Shown here: positions 53,977 through 62,375 of the stretch, piece by piece
Numbering within the stretch: position 1 is the stretch's first letter
How the letters are laid out: each line of letters begins with the position of its first letter
Assembly (NCBI RefSeq): GCF_000519185.1
Contig: NZ_JAFA01000006.1
Location: 230,454-294,453, forward strand
DNA: 64,000 nucleotides
Source of the DNA: Paraburkholderia nodosa DSM 21604
Lineage (GTDB): Bacteria > Pseudomonadota > Gammaproteobacteria > Burkholderiales > Burkholderiaceae
Reading direction: 5' to 3'
Made by a program: the position numbers and the translations under genes
The notes under the pieces: model-generated
Database searches by the model: none
Told to the model about the DNA's origin: nothing
The model's input: the letters and a program-made list of their open reading frames with translations, nothing else

Positions 53977-54313
53977 ATGCCGAAGTTTAACGTGAAAATG
54001 GGTGTCTTGTGATAAGAAGGATTATCTTTATAGTTGCAGAAGGCATGCATTTTCCGCTGAAGAACGAAAGATGCTCCCGCAGGAGTTGGCCCAGGCGCGT
54101 GGGCGCCGCCTGGCGGCCACCGAAAGCGAATGCCGGAAAGAGGTTCAATCCGCCTGACAATGGCACAGCCAGATATCACGATTTCTCGCGCCGCCTATAC
54201 TCTGGCTGATCACCTACACATTTACTTCCCGCTAATATGAGGTTGTTAGCGAACGTCGATCAAGATCCGTTTCCGAGTCAAGGCTCGACCTCCGTCAAAA
54301 AAAGGAGATTCCA
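53977..54313. other. 337-bp gap upstream of the recombinase and carbonic anhydrase genes
   Basis: No gene is supported. Near the recombinase start is GATAA-GAAGGA-TTATC (54010-54025), an inverted repeat with a six-base centre that could be a recombinase or regulator site. The right half is AT-richer and should hold the carbonic anhydrase promoter. AAAAAAAGGAGATTCC gives that gene a strong ribosome site. Confidence 0.4.
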
Positions 54314-55060
54314 ATGTCTGCAAACACGGCGATTGATGTTTCCGACGACCCGGCCGATGGCGGAAGACGCAGATGGATCAAGGCTGGCATAAGCGTGGCG
54401 ACGCTCGTTGCCGGCATGCCGTTCACTGCGGGCGACATACAGGCGGCGGCGTTGTCCGAATCGCAGCGCAATGCGCTGACTCCCGATCAGATCATCGAAA
54501 TGATGAAAGCCGGCAACGAACGGTTTCGCACCGGCAAGATGAAAAAGCAGGACTTTCTCGCGCAGAAGAGAGCGAGCGCCAGTGGCCAGTACCCGGCGGC
54601 AATCGTCCTCAGTTGTATCGACTCTCGCGCGCCAGCCGAGATCATTCTGGATATGGGAATCGGCGACACCTTCAATGCAAGGATTGCGGGAAACATCGCA
54701 AACCAGGACATACTCGGCAGTATGGAGTTTGCGTGTGCCGTTGCGGGTGCGAAAGTAATTCTGGTGATGGGTCATACCGCATGCGGGGCGATAAAAGGTG
54801 CAATCGACAACGTGCAATTGGGAAATTTGACGGGTTTGCTTCAGAAGATCCAGCCGGCGATCGACGCAACGCAATATTCCGGAGAGCGATCCAGTAAAAA
54901 TGAAGAATTCGTCGATGCTGTCGCGCGATCGAACGTTCAGGGTGCGATAGCCGCTATCCGCAGTGGGAGTCAGATTCTGTCCGATCTGGAAAATAAGGGG
55001 AACGTGAAAATGGCGGGCTCGATGTATGACATTCGAAACGGCAAGCTAACGTTCCTGTGA
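54314..55060 (+). CDS. exported beta-class carbonic anhydrase with Tat-like signal
   Basis: A 248-residue beta-carbonic anhydrase catalysing CO2/bicarbonate interconversion. Zinc ligands are the Cys in VLSCIDSRAPAE (with the Asp-Arg dyad) and His and Cys in MGHTACGAIKGAI. The N-terminus has RRRWIKAGISVATLVAG, a twin-arginine-type signal with a hydrophobic core and QAAALSES cleavage region, so the enzyme probably acts in the periplasm. The ATG follows AAAGGAGATTCC. It precedes the hydrolase gene by 92 bp. Confidence 0.88.
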   Translation: MSANTAIDVSDDPADGGRRRWIKAGISVATLVAGMPFTAGDIQAAALSESQRNALTPDQIIEMMKAGNERFRTGKMKKQDFLAQKRASASGQYPAAIVLSCIDSRAPAEIILDMGIGDTFNARIAGNIANQDILGSMEFACAVAGAKVILVMGHTACGAIKGAIDNVQLGNLTGLLQKIQPAIDATQYSGERSSKNEEFVDAVARSNVQGAIAAIRSGSQILSDLENKGNVKMAGSMYDIRNGKLTFL

Positions 55061-55116
55061 GCATTCGAAGCCGGTTCGCAAGCGATTCGCGGCTATTGTG
55101 AGGTGCGTGTATTTTC

Positions 55117-55133
55117 TGATATCCCCGATATCA
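55117..55133. promoter_or_regulatory. dyad before the alpha/beta hydrolase gene
   Basis: TGATATC-CCC-GATATCA is a perfect 7-base inverted repeat ending 19 bp before the hydrolase start codon. The position overlaps the expected promoter or leader, fitting a repressor site. Confidence 0.45.
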
Positions 55134-55152
55134 ATAACGAAAGAGAACGACA

Positions 55153-56718
55153 ATGTTACGCACCTCATTGAAGGTAATAAAGATAGGTGCATGGGTTGCG
55201 GTCCTGCTGGTGATACTCGCATTCGGTCTGCGCGCCTGGTATTCACAGCGCAGCCCGGATCTCGCTGTCTGGCACACGTACGTGCCGCGCGAAATGACGG
55301 TCGAGGAAATGGATGTGGGGGACTGGAACGCCTATATGAATGCGGAAGCGCGCATTTTCGAGGACGTTCGCGTCAACGTCGTCGAGAAATTGAAGCCGTC
55401 CGAGCGCATCCCGACGAACCGGTACTACGAAGGGGCGCCGATCTATCCGGGGCACTTCGCGCAAGACTGGAACCGTTCGTACATTCTCGAGCCGCAGGGT
55501 CCACCCGTTGGCGCCGTGGTGCTGTTGCATGGCATGACGGATTCGCCGTTCAGTTTGCGTCACATCGCGCGCCACTATCGCGATCGCGGCTTCGTCGCCA
55601 TCGGCATCCGCTTGCCGGGGCACGGTACGGTGCCGGCCGGGCTGGCAAACGTCCACTGGCAGGACTGGGCTGCGGCCACCCGGCTCGCCATACGGGAAGC
55701 GCGCCGGCGTGTGGGCCCGGACAAGCCGCTCGAACTGGTGGGATTCTCCAACGGCGGGGCGCTGGCATTGCAATACGCGCTCGACGCGATCGAGAATCCC
55801 GCGCTGACGCGCCCGAGCCGACTGGTGCTGATTTCCCCGATGATAGGCGTCACGCGTTACGCGCGCTTTGCCGGCCTCGCCGGATTGCCGGCGATATTGC
55901 CGGCGTTCGCGCGCGCCGCATGGCTTGGCGTCATTCCGGAATTCAATCCGTTCAAATACAACTCGTTCCCGGTGAACGGCGCGCGTCAATCGTACCTGCT
56001 GACCGCCGCGATCCAGGAGCAAATGGCGAGGCTCGAGCGTGAGAACCGGCTCGACACGCTGCCGCCGGTCCTGACCTTCCAGTCCGTGACCGACTTCACG
56101 GTCAGCACGCCGGCGATCATGTCGTCGCTCTATGACAAGCTTCCTGAGAACGGCAGCGAAGTGGTGTTATTCGACGTGAACCGCAGCGTGCGTTTCAGGA
56201 CGTTCCTGCGCGTCGCTTCCTACACGGCGATTTCACGGCTGCTGCGTACCGGTCCCCAGAACTATCGCACGACGGTGATTGGCAACGCCTCGCCGGACTC
56301 CGCGCATACCGTCGAGCGCAGCACCTACGCGGGTGAAGTGCAGACGAGAACCAAACCGCTGGATATCGATTATCCGCAGGAAATCTTCTCCTTATCGCAC
56401 GTCGCGATACCGTTCCCGATCACGGACCCGCTGTACGGCATTGCACCGGACGATTCGGAAAATTTCAATGAGCACCTCGGCACGCTTGCGCCGCGCGGCG
56501 AGCGCGGCACCCTGATCCTGACGCTCGATTCGATGTTCCGCATCGCGTCGAATCCGTTCTTTCCTTACTTGCTGCAGCGTATCGATGAAGGCATGGGCGC
56601 AGTGCCGCCGCCGGTCGTCAAGTCTCCGCCGCGCACCCATGAAACCGCTGCCGGGCAGCCTGACGATTTCTCCGATGACCTGAATGCACTCGACCAGGTT
56701 GGGGCCGATGAGCCTTAG
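55153..56718 (+). CDS. membrane-anchored alpha/beta hydrolase (monoacylglycerol-lipase/esterase-like)
   Basis: A 521-residue protein with one N-terminal membrane anchor (about 10-28) and an alpha/beta hydrolase domain. The oxyanion region is VVLLHGMTDSPFS, the nucleophile elbow is VGFSNGGALALQ, and GIRLPGHGTVPAGL is typical of serine hydrolases that act on lipids. The C-terminal about 150 residues (from about 370) form an extra region without a recognised family. The Asp and His of the triad cannot be placed with certainty; HLG in NEHLGTLAPRG is a candidate His. Probably periplasmic-facing. Confidence 0.8.
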   Translation: MLRTSLKVIKIGAWVAVLLVILAFGLRAWYSQRSPDLAVWHTYVPREMTVEEMDVGDWNAYMNAEARIFEDVRVNVVEKLKPSERIPTNRYYEGAPIYPGHFAQDWNRSYILEPQGPPVGAVVLLHGMTDSPFSLRHIARHYRDRGFVAIGIRLPGHGTVPAGLANVHWQDWAAATRLAIREARRRVGPDKPLELVGFSNGGALALQYALDAIENPALTRPSRLVLISPMIGVTRYARFAGLAGLPAILPAFARAAWLGVIPEFNPFKYNSFPVNGARQSYLLTAAIQEQMARLERENRLDTLPPVLTFQSVTDFTVSTPAIMSSLYDKLPENGSEVVLFDVNRSVRFRTFLRVASYTAISRLLRTGPQNYRTTVIGNASPDSAHTVERSTYAGEVQTRTKPLDIDYPQEIFSLSHVAIPFPITDPLYGIAPDDSENFNEHLGTLAPRGERGTLILTLDSMFRIASNPFFPYLLQRIDEGMGAVPPPVVKSPPRTHETAAGQPDDFSDDLNALDQVGADEP

Positions 56719-56818
56719 ACCAGGCTGCTTCAAAGGCGCAATGGGCTCGCCAGCGAGTAGGTCCCGAACAGGAAGCCGCTTCGAAGGATTAGCCTGGCAG
56801 CCGCACGCATTGAGACGT

Positions 56819-56847
56819 GCTTGACGAACGTTGAACGTCCGTCAAGC
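56819..56847. terminator. 29-bp near-perfect hairpin between convergent genes
   Basis: GCTTGACG/CGTCAAGC outer arms and ACGTT/AACGT inner arms form a 13-pair stem with a single A-C mismatch and a minimal loop. It lies 100 bp after the hydrolase stop and 29 bp from the end of the DUF4148 gene, so it may terminate both. No T-run is seen on either strand. Confidence 0.55.
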
Positions 56848-56875
56848 GCCCTGGGAACCACCGTACGACATCGTA

Positions 56876-57136
56876 TCAATCGCTTTGCCCATTCGAGGCG
56901 GGCGCGGGTGCCGCTCGCTGTGCCGCGGCTTCAGCTGCAACGCGTGCCTGGGCCGCATGCAGGTCGTCAGGATATTTGTTGTCGCGTCCAGTCGGTTTGT
57001 AGCCGGCTCGTACGAGCTGGGCCAACTCCTCGCGAACCTGCGCACGCGTGGGCGATCCATTCGAGGGTTGGGCGAAAGAAAGGGGCGGCACCAGCAGGGC
57101 GGCCGCAAGCGCGGCCAGTTTGAGTGTCCGGTTCAT
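56876..57136 (-). CDS. DUF4148 domain exported small protein
   Basis: An 86-residue exported protein with a signal peptide ending SFAQ and a DUF4148 core (SPTRAQVREELAQLVRAGYKP followed by DDLHAAQARVAA). The family is abundant in Burkholderia and of unknown function, often under envelope-stress control. GGAGGCACAGACC precedes the ATG at 57136; an in-frame ATG further upstream has no ribosome site. A TTAA-type box lies 81 bp upstream. Confidence 0.88.
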   Translation of the reverse strand: MNRTLKLAALAAALLVPPLSFAQPSNGSPTRAQVREELAQLVRAGYKPTGRDNKYPDDLHAAQARVAAEAAAQRAAPAPASNGQSD

Positions 57137-57216
57137 GGTCTGTGCCTCCAGCCAGGTGTCAGCGCTACGGACCCGGGGTGGGTCGATAGCTGGCACCGAT
57201 AGCTTGACGCGGCAGA

Positions 57217-57233
57217 CTTAAGAAATAGTTAAC
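57217..57233. promoter_or_regulatory. TTAA direct-repeat box upstream of the DUF4148 gene
   Basis: CTTAAG-AAATA-GTTAAC; read towards the gene it is GTTAAC-N5-CTTAAG, the same order and spacing as the box in front of the response-regulator gene at 61557. The hexamer-N5-hexamer layout matches OmpR-subfamily PmrA/QseB boxes. Confidence 0.55.
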
Positions 57234-57358
57234 GTCGAACAGGCGACTTGTAATCTTCACATAAGCCGCCTTGCTTACAGAAGTCCGACAATTCGCTGCC
57301 TGCTACCGCGACGGTCCGGGCACGCTCCAAAGCCGAACCGTCGCAGCCACCCAACTTC

Positions 57359-58651
57359 TCATTGTGTTTGCATGGCCGGGGCAACCTCGCTGGACGTAAC
57401 TGCGAAGCGGTGCTTTCTCATGGGCGCGAGAATGAACTTGGCCGACAGCCCCGCGATGATCGACACGACGGCTGAGCCGATCAGGACATGCTCCCACGAT
57501 CCGCCGGCGGCCAAAAGCGAAGCAATCGGGACGAGCAACGACGCCGTGCCCTTGGCGGTATAGAGCGTGCCCGCATTCGACGCCGCGTATTTGCTACCGA
57601 ACGTATCCGCGCAGATTGCCGGGAAGATCGAAAAGATTTCTCCCCAGCACAGGAAGATCAGCGGCGCGAAGATCAGGAATGCATAGGGATCGTGACCGAA
57701 CGCATTCATGCCCAGCAACGCCAGCCCCTCGCCAACGAACACGATCAGCATGGTGTTTTCGCGGCCGATCTTGTCGGACAGGAGGCCGCAAATGGGGCGG
57801 GTCAGCCCGTTGAGCAGATTGTCGATCGATAGCGCCAGCGTCAGCAACGGCAGCGTCGCGCCAAAGAATTGTACGGGCAGCCTGGCAAAGCCAAATGACT
57901 TCGCGATCGGGCCGAGTTGGGCGGTCGCGATCAGACCGCCGGCGGCGACGAGCACGAACAACAGATAAATCATCCAGAAGAGGGGCGTTTTGACCATCTG
58001 GCGTGGCGTGTAGTCGACTTTGCTCGTCACGACGCGCGCGACGGGCTTGATGCCGGGGCCAGGACTCGGGCGGATCAACGCGATGCTCAGAATGAAGATG
58101 GCGATGCCCTGGAATACGCCGAACACGAAGAACGTTTGCCGATAGCCCGAGTCGTGAATCATGTTGGCAATCGGTATCACCGTCAGCGCGGCCCCGGCGC
58201 CGAAGCCCGCAGCGGTCAGGCCCGCGGCGAGGCCGCGACGGTCGGGGAACCATTTGAGTGCGTTGCCGACACAGGTGCCGTAGACGCAGCCGGCTCCCAG
58301 TCCGGCGATCACCGAAGCGGTGTAGAGCATGGGTAGAGTCGTGGCGAACGAATCGAGCACCCAGCTCAGCCCGACGAACGCCGCGCCGCACATGACGACG
58401 GGGCGGGGGCCGAAGCGGTCGACGAGCCAGCCTTCGATCGGCACGAGCCAGGTTTCGACCAGAATGAAGATGGAAAACGCTAGCTGGACCGCGGCGCCGG
58501 TCCAGAGATTTTGCGTTTTCATCGGGATCACAAAAAGTGTCCAGGCATACTGTAGGTTGGCGACGAGTGCCATACAGGCAATGCCGATGAAGAGTTGAGT
58601 CCACCGGTTTCTCAGGAAAGCATTGCCTGCCGGCGAGGCAGCGGATGACAT
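57359..58651 (-). CDS. OxlT-like oxalate/formate antiporter family MFS protein
   Basis: A 430-residue, 12-helix MFS transporter of the oxalate:formate antiporter (OFA) family. Indicators are the N-terminal RWTQLFIGIACMALVANLQY, the loop EGWLVDRFGPRPVV and SIDNLLNGLTRPICGLLSDK. OFA members exchange dicarboxylates or monocarboxylates such as oxalate, formate or lactate. The ATG at 58651 follows GGGAGAAGTC. No frc or oxc genes are near, so oxalate use is not implied. The propeller gene ends (with a 148-bp gap) on its upstream side, same strand. Confidence 0.87.
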   Translation of the reverse strand: MSSAASPAGNAFLRNRWTQLFIGIACMALVANLQYAWTLFVIPMKTQNLWTGAAVQLAFSIFILVETWLVPIEGWLVDRFGPRPVVMCGAAFVGLSWVLDSFATTLPMLYTASVIAGLGAGCVYGTCVGNALKWFPDRRGLAAGLTAAGFGAGAALTVIPIANMIHDSGYRQTFFVFGVFQGIAIFILSIALIRPSPGPGIKPVARVVTSKVDYTPRQMVKTPLFWMIYLLFVLVAAGGLIATAQLGPIAKSFGFARLPVQFFGATLPLLTLALSIDNLLNGLTRPICGLLSDKIGRENTMLIVFVGEGLALLGMNAFGHDPYAFLIFAPLIFLCWGEIFSIFPAICADTFGSKYAASNAGTLYTAKGTASLLVPIASLLAAGGSWEHVLIGSAVVSIIAGLSAKFILAPMRKHRFAVTSSEVAPAMQTQ

Positions 58652-58799
58652 GACGACTTCTCCCACGAATTGAAGTTCGGACTACGGCGCGAGGGGGGCC
58701 ACGCCACGCGCGCGCCGTAGCGTGTTGCATGCAGTGCGGACGCCGGGCGGGCAGGGCAGCAGCGCAGACTGCCGCGCTACCCGGGCCCGGCCTGCGATA

Positions 58800-59792
58800 T
58801 CACGACTTCTTCTCGTACACCCCAACCTTGTTGCTTTCGTTGAGATAGACGTAGACGCGATGGGTGGCCGTGTCGACCGTCAGCGTGTGAACTTTGGGCT
58901 CGGTACGGATGTGGTCGACGATCTGATTGGAGTCCAGATCGATCACCTCGAGATTGCCGGTCTTGTCGCCGATGAATGCGCGGCGCTTGTCGGTGTCGAT
59001 CGCGGTCTGGTCGACCGCGCCGGCAACGGCGATGGTCGTGACCAGCTTGCCCGTTGCCGGGTCCACGACGAGCATCTTCTTGTCGCTGGTGCCGAAGATC
59101 AGGTGATTCGTTTTGCTGTCATAGACGCCGCCCTTGGCGTCCTTCTTCAAACCGAAGTCCCACACCGCTTCGATCTGGTGCGTGTTCGGATCGATCACGT
59201 CGATCTTGCCGCCAACCGGCTGATACAGGCGGTCGGTGGAAGCCACATACAGCGCAACGTCCGGGCCGTCCTTGTCGTCTTCGGGCTTCAGCTTGAACGT
59301 GGCGGTCAGCTTGTACGGCGACTTCGGCTCGAAAACGGCCTCGTTGTTGCTGTCGTCGTTCGCGAGCAGAATCGTGCCCGTTTTCGTGTCGACGTTGACA
59401 CCGTCGGGAGTCTTGCCGCCGCTGTCGACGGCGGCGATGCGCTCGAACGAATGTTTGTCATAGACAATCAACTTGCCGGTCGTCGCGTCGGTGACATAGG
59501 CGTGGTCTGCGTCGAAATCGATGCCGTTGCCGGAATCGACGCCCGCAAGCGTTTTCTTCACCGCCATGCTGTTTGCGTCGATCACGACGACGTTGTGATC
59601 GGGCGACTGGGACAGCCAAACCGCGTGGGTGTCCTTGTCATAGGTGACCCAATCGCCGTGACCGCCCTTGGTCCCCGGCAAATCAATCGTCTTGACGAGT
59701 TGATACTGCGATGTTTGCGCGTGGGCCGCCAATGAGCACAGCCCCATTGCTGCCAGACAAACCGTCAATGCTTTGTGCGTGAGAAAAGCCAT
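58800..59792 (-). CDS. exported YncE-like beta-propeller protein
   Basis: A 330-residue exported protein with a signal peptide ending AHAQ and seven-bladed YVTN-type repeats, for example DHAYVTDATTGKLIVYDKHS, LFGTSDKK-like IFGTSDKKMLVVDPATGKL and HRVYVYLNESNKVGVYE. YncE-type propellers are periplasmic proteins, some Fur- or stress-controlled, with unproven ligands. It sits between an OFA transporter and a porin on the same strand, so the three could share a transport function. Confidence 0.87.
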   Translation of the reverse strand: MAFLTHKALTVCLAAMGLCSLAAHAQTSQYQLVKTIDLPGTKGGHGDWVTYDKDTHAVWLSQSPDHNVVVIDANSMAVKKTLAGVDSGNGIDFDADHAYVTDATTGKLIVYDKHSFERIAAVDSGGKTPDGVNVDTKTGTILLANDDSNNEAVFEPKSPYKLTATFKLKPEDDKDGPDVALYVASTDRLYQPVGGKIDVIDPNTHQIEAVWDFGLKKDAKGGVYDSKTNHLIFGTSDKKMLVVDPATGKLVTTIAVAGAVDQTAIDTDKRRAFIGDKTGNLEVIDLDSNQIVDHIRTEPKVHTLTVDTATHRVYVYLNESNKVGVYEKKS

Positions 59793-59856
59793 GTTGCCTC
59801 CATAGGAAATGTATGCGTTTGTGTGCCTGGTTCTATCGACTGGCCTGGATGCGAGG

Positions 59857-61005
59857 TCAGAACTTATGCGTGATGCCGAGGATCGTCACGACTTGCGAGC
59901 GTGTGCTCGAACTCGCCGCAAGATCGCCCACCGTGCCGCCCGCCGCGACGATTTGTGAGCCGTCTTCGCTGAACGTCGTGCCGCTGGCGTGGGAATAGGC
60001 CACGGCCGTATAGAAGCTCGTGCGCTTGCTCAACGCGTAGGTGGCGTTCACGCCGAAGTTGTTGTACGTCGCCGACGAGGCCCCGCTCGAGTGCGTGTAC
60101 ACATAGTTGAGCGCGGCGGCCAGTTCCGGACTGAACTGGTACTGAAGCGCCGCGCCGCCAACGTTGAAGGTCTGCGTGCGGTTGAACGCGCCATAGTCCG
60201 TGTATGGCTTGTACTGCGCGTTGCTGTACCGGATGTTGGCGGTGAGGTTGCCGATGACGTATTGGGCGGCGACCTGAAAGATCTGCCGGGAACCGAACAT
60301 CGGCGTCGCCCCGTACAGCGGCGTCACCGAGTTGTTCTGAATGAGGTCCGCCGCGCCGTTGCCGTTCACGTCGTTCTTCATGAACAGATAGCCGGTGGCA
60401 AGCGTCAGGCCGCCGTTGTTGTACGCGGCGGCGGCGCCATACGCGTGACCGCCCGTCGTATTGCCGGCAATGCCGCCAACGCCGTACATCAACTCGTACT
60501 GGAAGCCGGCGTAAGTGGGGCTCGCGTACTTGATCGAGCTATTGATCCACGCCGAGTTGTCGTTGTTATCGGCGTCGCCTGGGGTGGTGAAAACCGGGCC
60601 CGCGAAGTTGTCGCCGGTGATCGGCTGGATCAGGTCGACCGTAGGGTCGAACTGGCGTCCCATCGTCACCGTGCCATAGGCATCGTCAGAAAGTCCCACC
60701 GTGGCCTGGTGGCCGAAAAGACGGCCGCCGGAAAGCGATCCATGCGTGATGTCGAACGAGCTTTCCAGGGTGAAGATCGCGTTCAGACCGCCGCCGAGTT
60801 CCTCCTTGCCCTTGAGCCCCCAATACGTCGCTGCGTTGTCGCCGTTTTGCATGGCCACGAGAGAATGGCCGCCGGTGTTGTTGTACCAGGCGACGGCTTC
60901 GTCGAGCGAACCGTATAGCGTGACGCTGCTCTGTGCATGCACGGCAGCGGATGAGAATGCGGTAAGTACTCCGACGCAAATAAAGCCTGACCTGAAATGT
61001 CTCAC
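59857..61005 (-). CDS. Gram-negative porin (porin_4)
   Basis: A 382-residue outer-membrane porin. A signal peptide ends AAVHAQ and the mature start is SSVTLYGSLDEAVAWYNN; the C-terminus is GITHKF with the terminal Phe assembly signal. I place the start at the GTG at 61005 because AAAGGAGAGGTT is correctly spaced before it; an ATG at 61020 contains that ribosome site within its own coding sequence. Strand and spacing suggest co-expression with the propeller gene 64 bp downstream. Confidence 0.9.
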   Translation of the reverse strand: MRHFRSGFICVGVLTAFSSAAVHAQSSVTLYGSLDEAVAWYNNTGGHSLVAMQNGDNAATYWGLKGKEELGGGLNAIFTLESSFDITHGSLSGGRLFGHQATVGLSDDAYGTVTMGRQFDPTVDLIQPITGDNFAGPVFTTPGDADNNDNSAWINSSIKYASPTYAGFQYELMYGVGGIAGNTTGGHAYGAAAAYNNGGLTLATGYLFMKNDVNGNGAADLIQNNSVTPLYGATPMFGSRQIFQVAAQYVIGNLTANIRYSNAQYKPYTDYGAFNRTQTFNVGGAALQYQFSPELAAALNYVYTHSSGASSATYNNFGVNATYALSKRTSFYTAVAYSHASGTTFSEDGSQIVAAGGTVGDLAASSSTRSQVVTILGITHKF

Positions 61006-61634
61006 AACCTCTCCTTTCATTAATAATAATTTGTAGTGCGAAGTGCGTAATGAAGAATTCAGTGCTTAGGGCTGGTGCCCGGCGCCAGGGCGGCAGGCCT
61101 GCGGATCCACGCGAGTCACCCTGTCTGGCGCCGGGGATGGTGCGCTGCGGTGCGTGCTGTCCAGCGGGGATGCGAGGCGGGCATCGGCTGTCCCGGGTCG
61201 AACTTTGACGGCGTGCCCAGCTTTCGGATAATCGAATAATTTTATGTGCACGATAAAAGGTTCGTTATGTCTGAAAGCCGTTTAAATGATTGAAGGTTAC
61301 GGCGCGACCGTCTTAACCTGACCGTTTCCTGACAAGGCCTGCATGCCTGAACGCTGGAAAGCGCCGTGGGAAAAGGCAGACGCCGGTTCGCACTGGCTGC
61401 GTCTGCTTGCGCACGGCACGAGCTTGCGCAAGAAGCGGATGAAGGAAAACGTAAAGAGAAGAGAGCGGTGTTCGCCGATCGATTAGACGCAAGGGGACGA
61501 CGGTCAGGGAATTCACTGAGCGCCTGCTGTTGTTCAAACATTCGGCGAGCTAGCGCGTTAACCTTCCCTTAAGGTTGGCGGCGGTAGCCTCACCCACTTT
61601 ATGTGCAGCACAGGAGTGAACAACGGGGAGCGCC
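61006..61634. promoter_or_regulatory. 629-bp divergent region between porin and response-regulator genes
   Basis: No gene is supported. The porin side (61021-61060 and 61225-61270) is AT-rich and should hold its promoter. A CTTAAC half-site with a degenerate partner lies at 61312-61328, and the full TTAA box at 61557-61573 lies next to the regulator gene. Open frames crossing the middle are arginine/serine-rich and unconvincing. Confidence 0.5.
61557..61573 (+). promoter_or_regulatory. TTAA direct-repeat box upstream of the first response-regulator gene
   Basis: GTTAAC-CTTCC-CTTAAG, hexamers 11 bp apart, 62 bp before the ATG. The same hexamer order is found upstream of the DUF4148 gene. It is well placed to overlap a -35 region, suggesting positive autoregulation by the PmrA/QseB-like regulator encoded here. 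Confidence 0.6.
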
Positions 61635-62297
61635 ATGCGCATACTGGTGGTGGGAGACGACGCCTCGATAGACGGTGGGTTGAAACGCGGGTTGCGCAAG
61701 GAGGGATTTGCCGTCGATTGGGCGAATGATGTCGAAACGGCCATGCTTGCACTTCGAACGACCTCTTATGGTCTGGTGCTGCTCGATATCGGGTCGTCCG
61801 GGAATCACGGACTGACGCTGCTCGCGAGATTGCGGCGGCGCAATGATGCGACGCCCGTGATTGTGATGACAGCGCGCAATGCCGGTCCGGACGCTGTCGC
61901 CGGCCTCGACGGAGGTGCCGACGACTACCTCGTCAAACCGTTTGCACTCGATGAACTGCTGGCGCGCATGCGCGCCCTGAGCCGCCATCGAACGGGGCGT
62001 GTGCAGTCGTCGCTGCAAGTGGGCGAGCTACGGCTCGATCCTGCGCAACACCGTGTGTGGTTGCGCGACAAGGAAGTATCGGTGACGACGCGAGAGTTCG
62101 CGCTGCTTCATGAATTGATGCGCGATCCGGCAATCGTCGTCACGCCGGCGCAGCTCGAAGAACGGATGTACGGATGGAACGAGGAAATCGAGAGCAACGC
62201 CATCCAGGTGCATATCCACAATCTGCGCCGCAAACTGGGGGGAGACGCCATCCTGAACGTGCGCGGCGTGGGTTATCGCATCGGGACACTCGCGTGA
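61635..62297 (+). CDS. OmpR-family response regulator, QseB/PmrA-like
   Basis: A 220-residue response regulator. The receiver has the acidic pair Asp8-Asp9, phosphoacceptor Asp51 (VLLDIG), Thr79 and Lys101 (LVKPF). The winged-helix output domain (about 125-220) has SVTTREFALLHELM and SNAIQVHIHNLRRKLGGDA, close to QseB/PmrA/BasR. The usual VEDD at the start reads VGDD. No sensor kinase gene is in the window, so its partner lies elsewhere or signalling is unusual. A second, degenerate copy follows 78 bp downstream. Confidence 0.93.
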   Translation: MRILVVGDDASIDGGLKRGLRKEGFAVDWANDVETAMLALRTTSYGLVLLDIGSSGNHGLTLLARLRRRNDATPVIVMTARNAGPDAVAGLDGGADDYLVKPFALDELLARMRALSRHRTGRVQSSLQVGELRLDPAQHRVWLRDKEVSVTTREFALLHELMRDPAIVVTPAQLEERMYGWNEEIESNAIQVHIHNLRRKLGGDAILNVRGVGYRIGTLA

Positions 62298-62375
62298 GGC
62301 AGGCGCGCGCGGTGGCCTGGAAAAACGGTTGCGCATGACGCAGCGACAATGCCATCCCGGTGGCTGGAGACCCAT

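Noticed and set aside
57359..61005. Oxalate catabolism locus
   Set aside because: The transporter belongs to the OFA family, but no frc or oxc genes occur, so oxalate as substrate is not supported.
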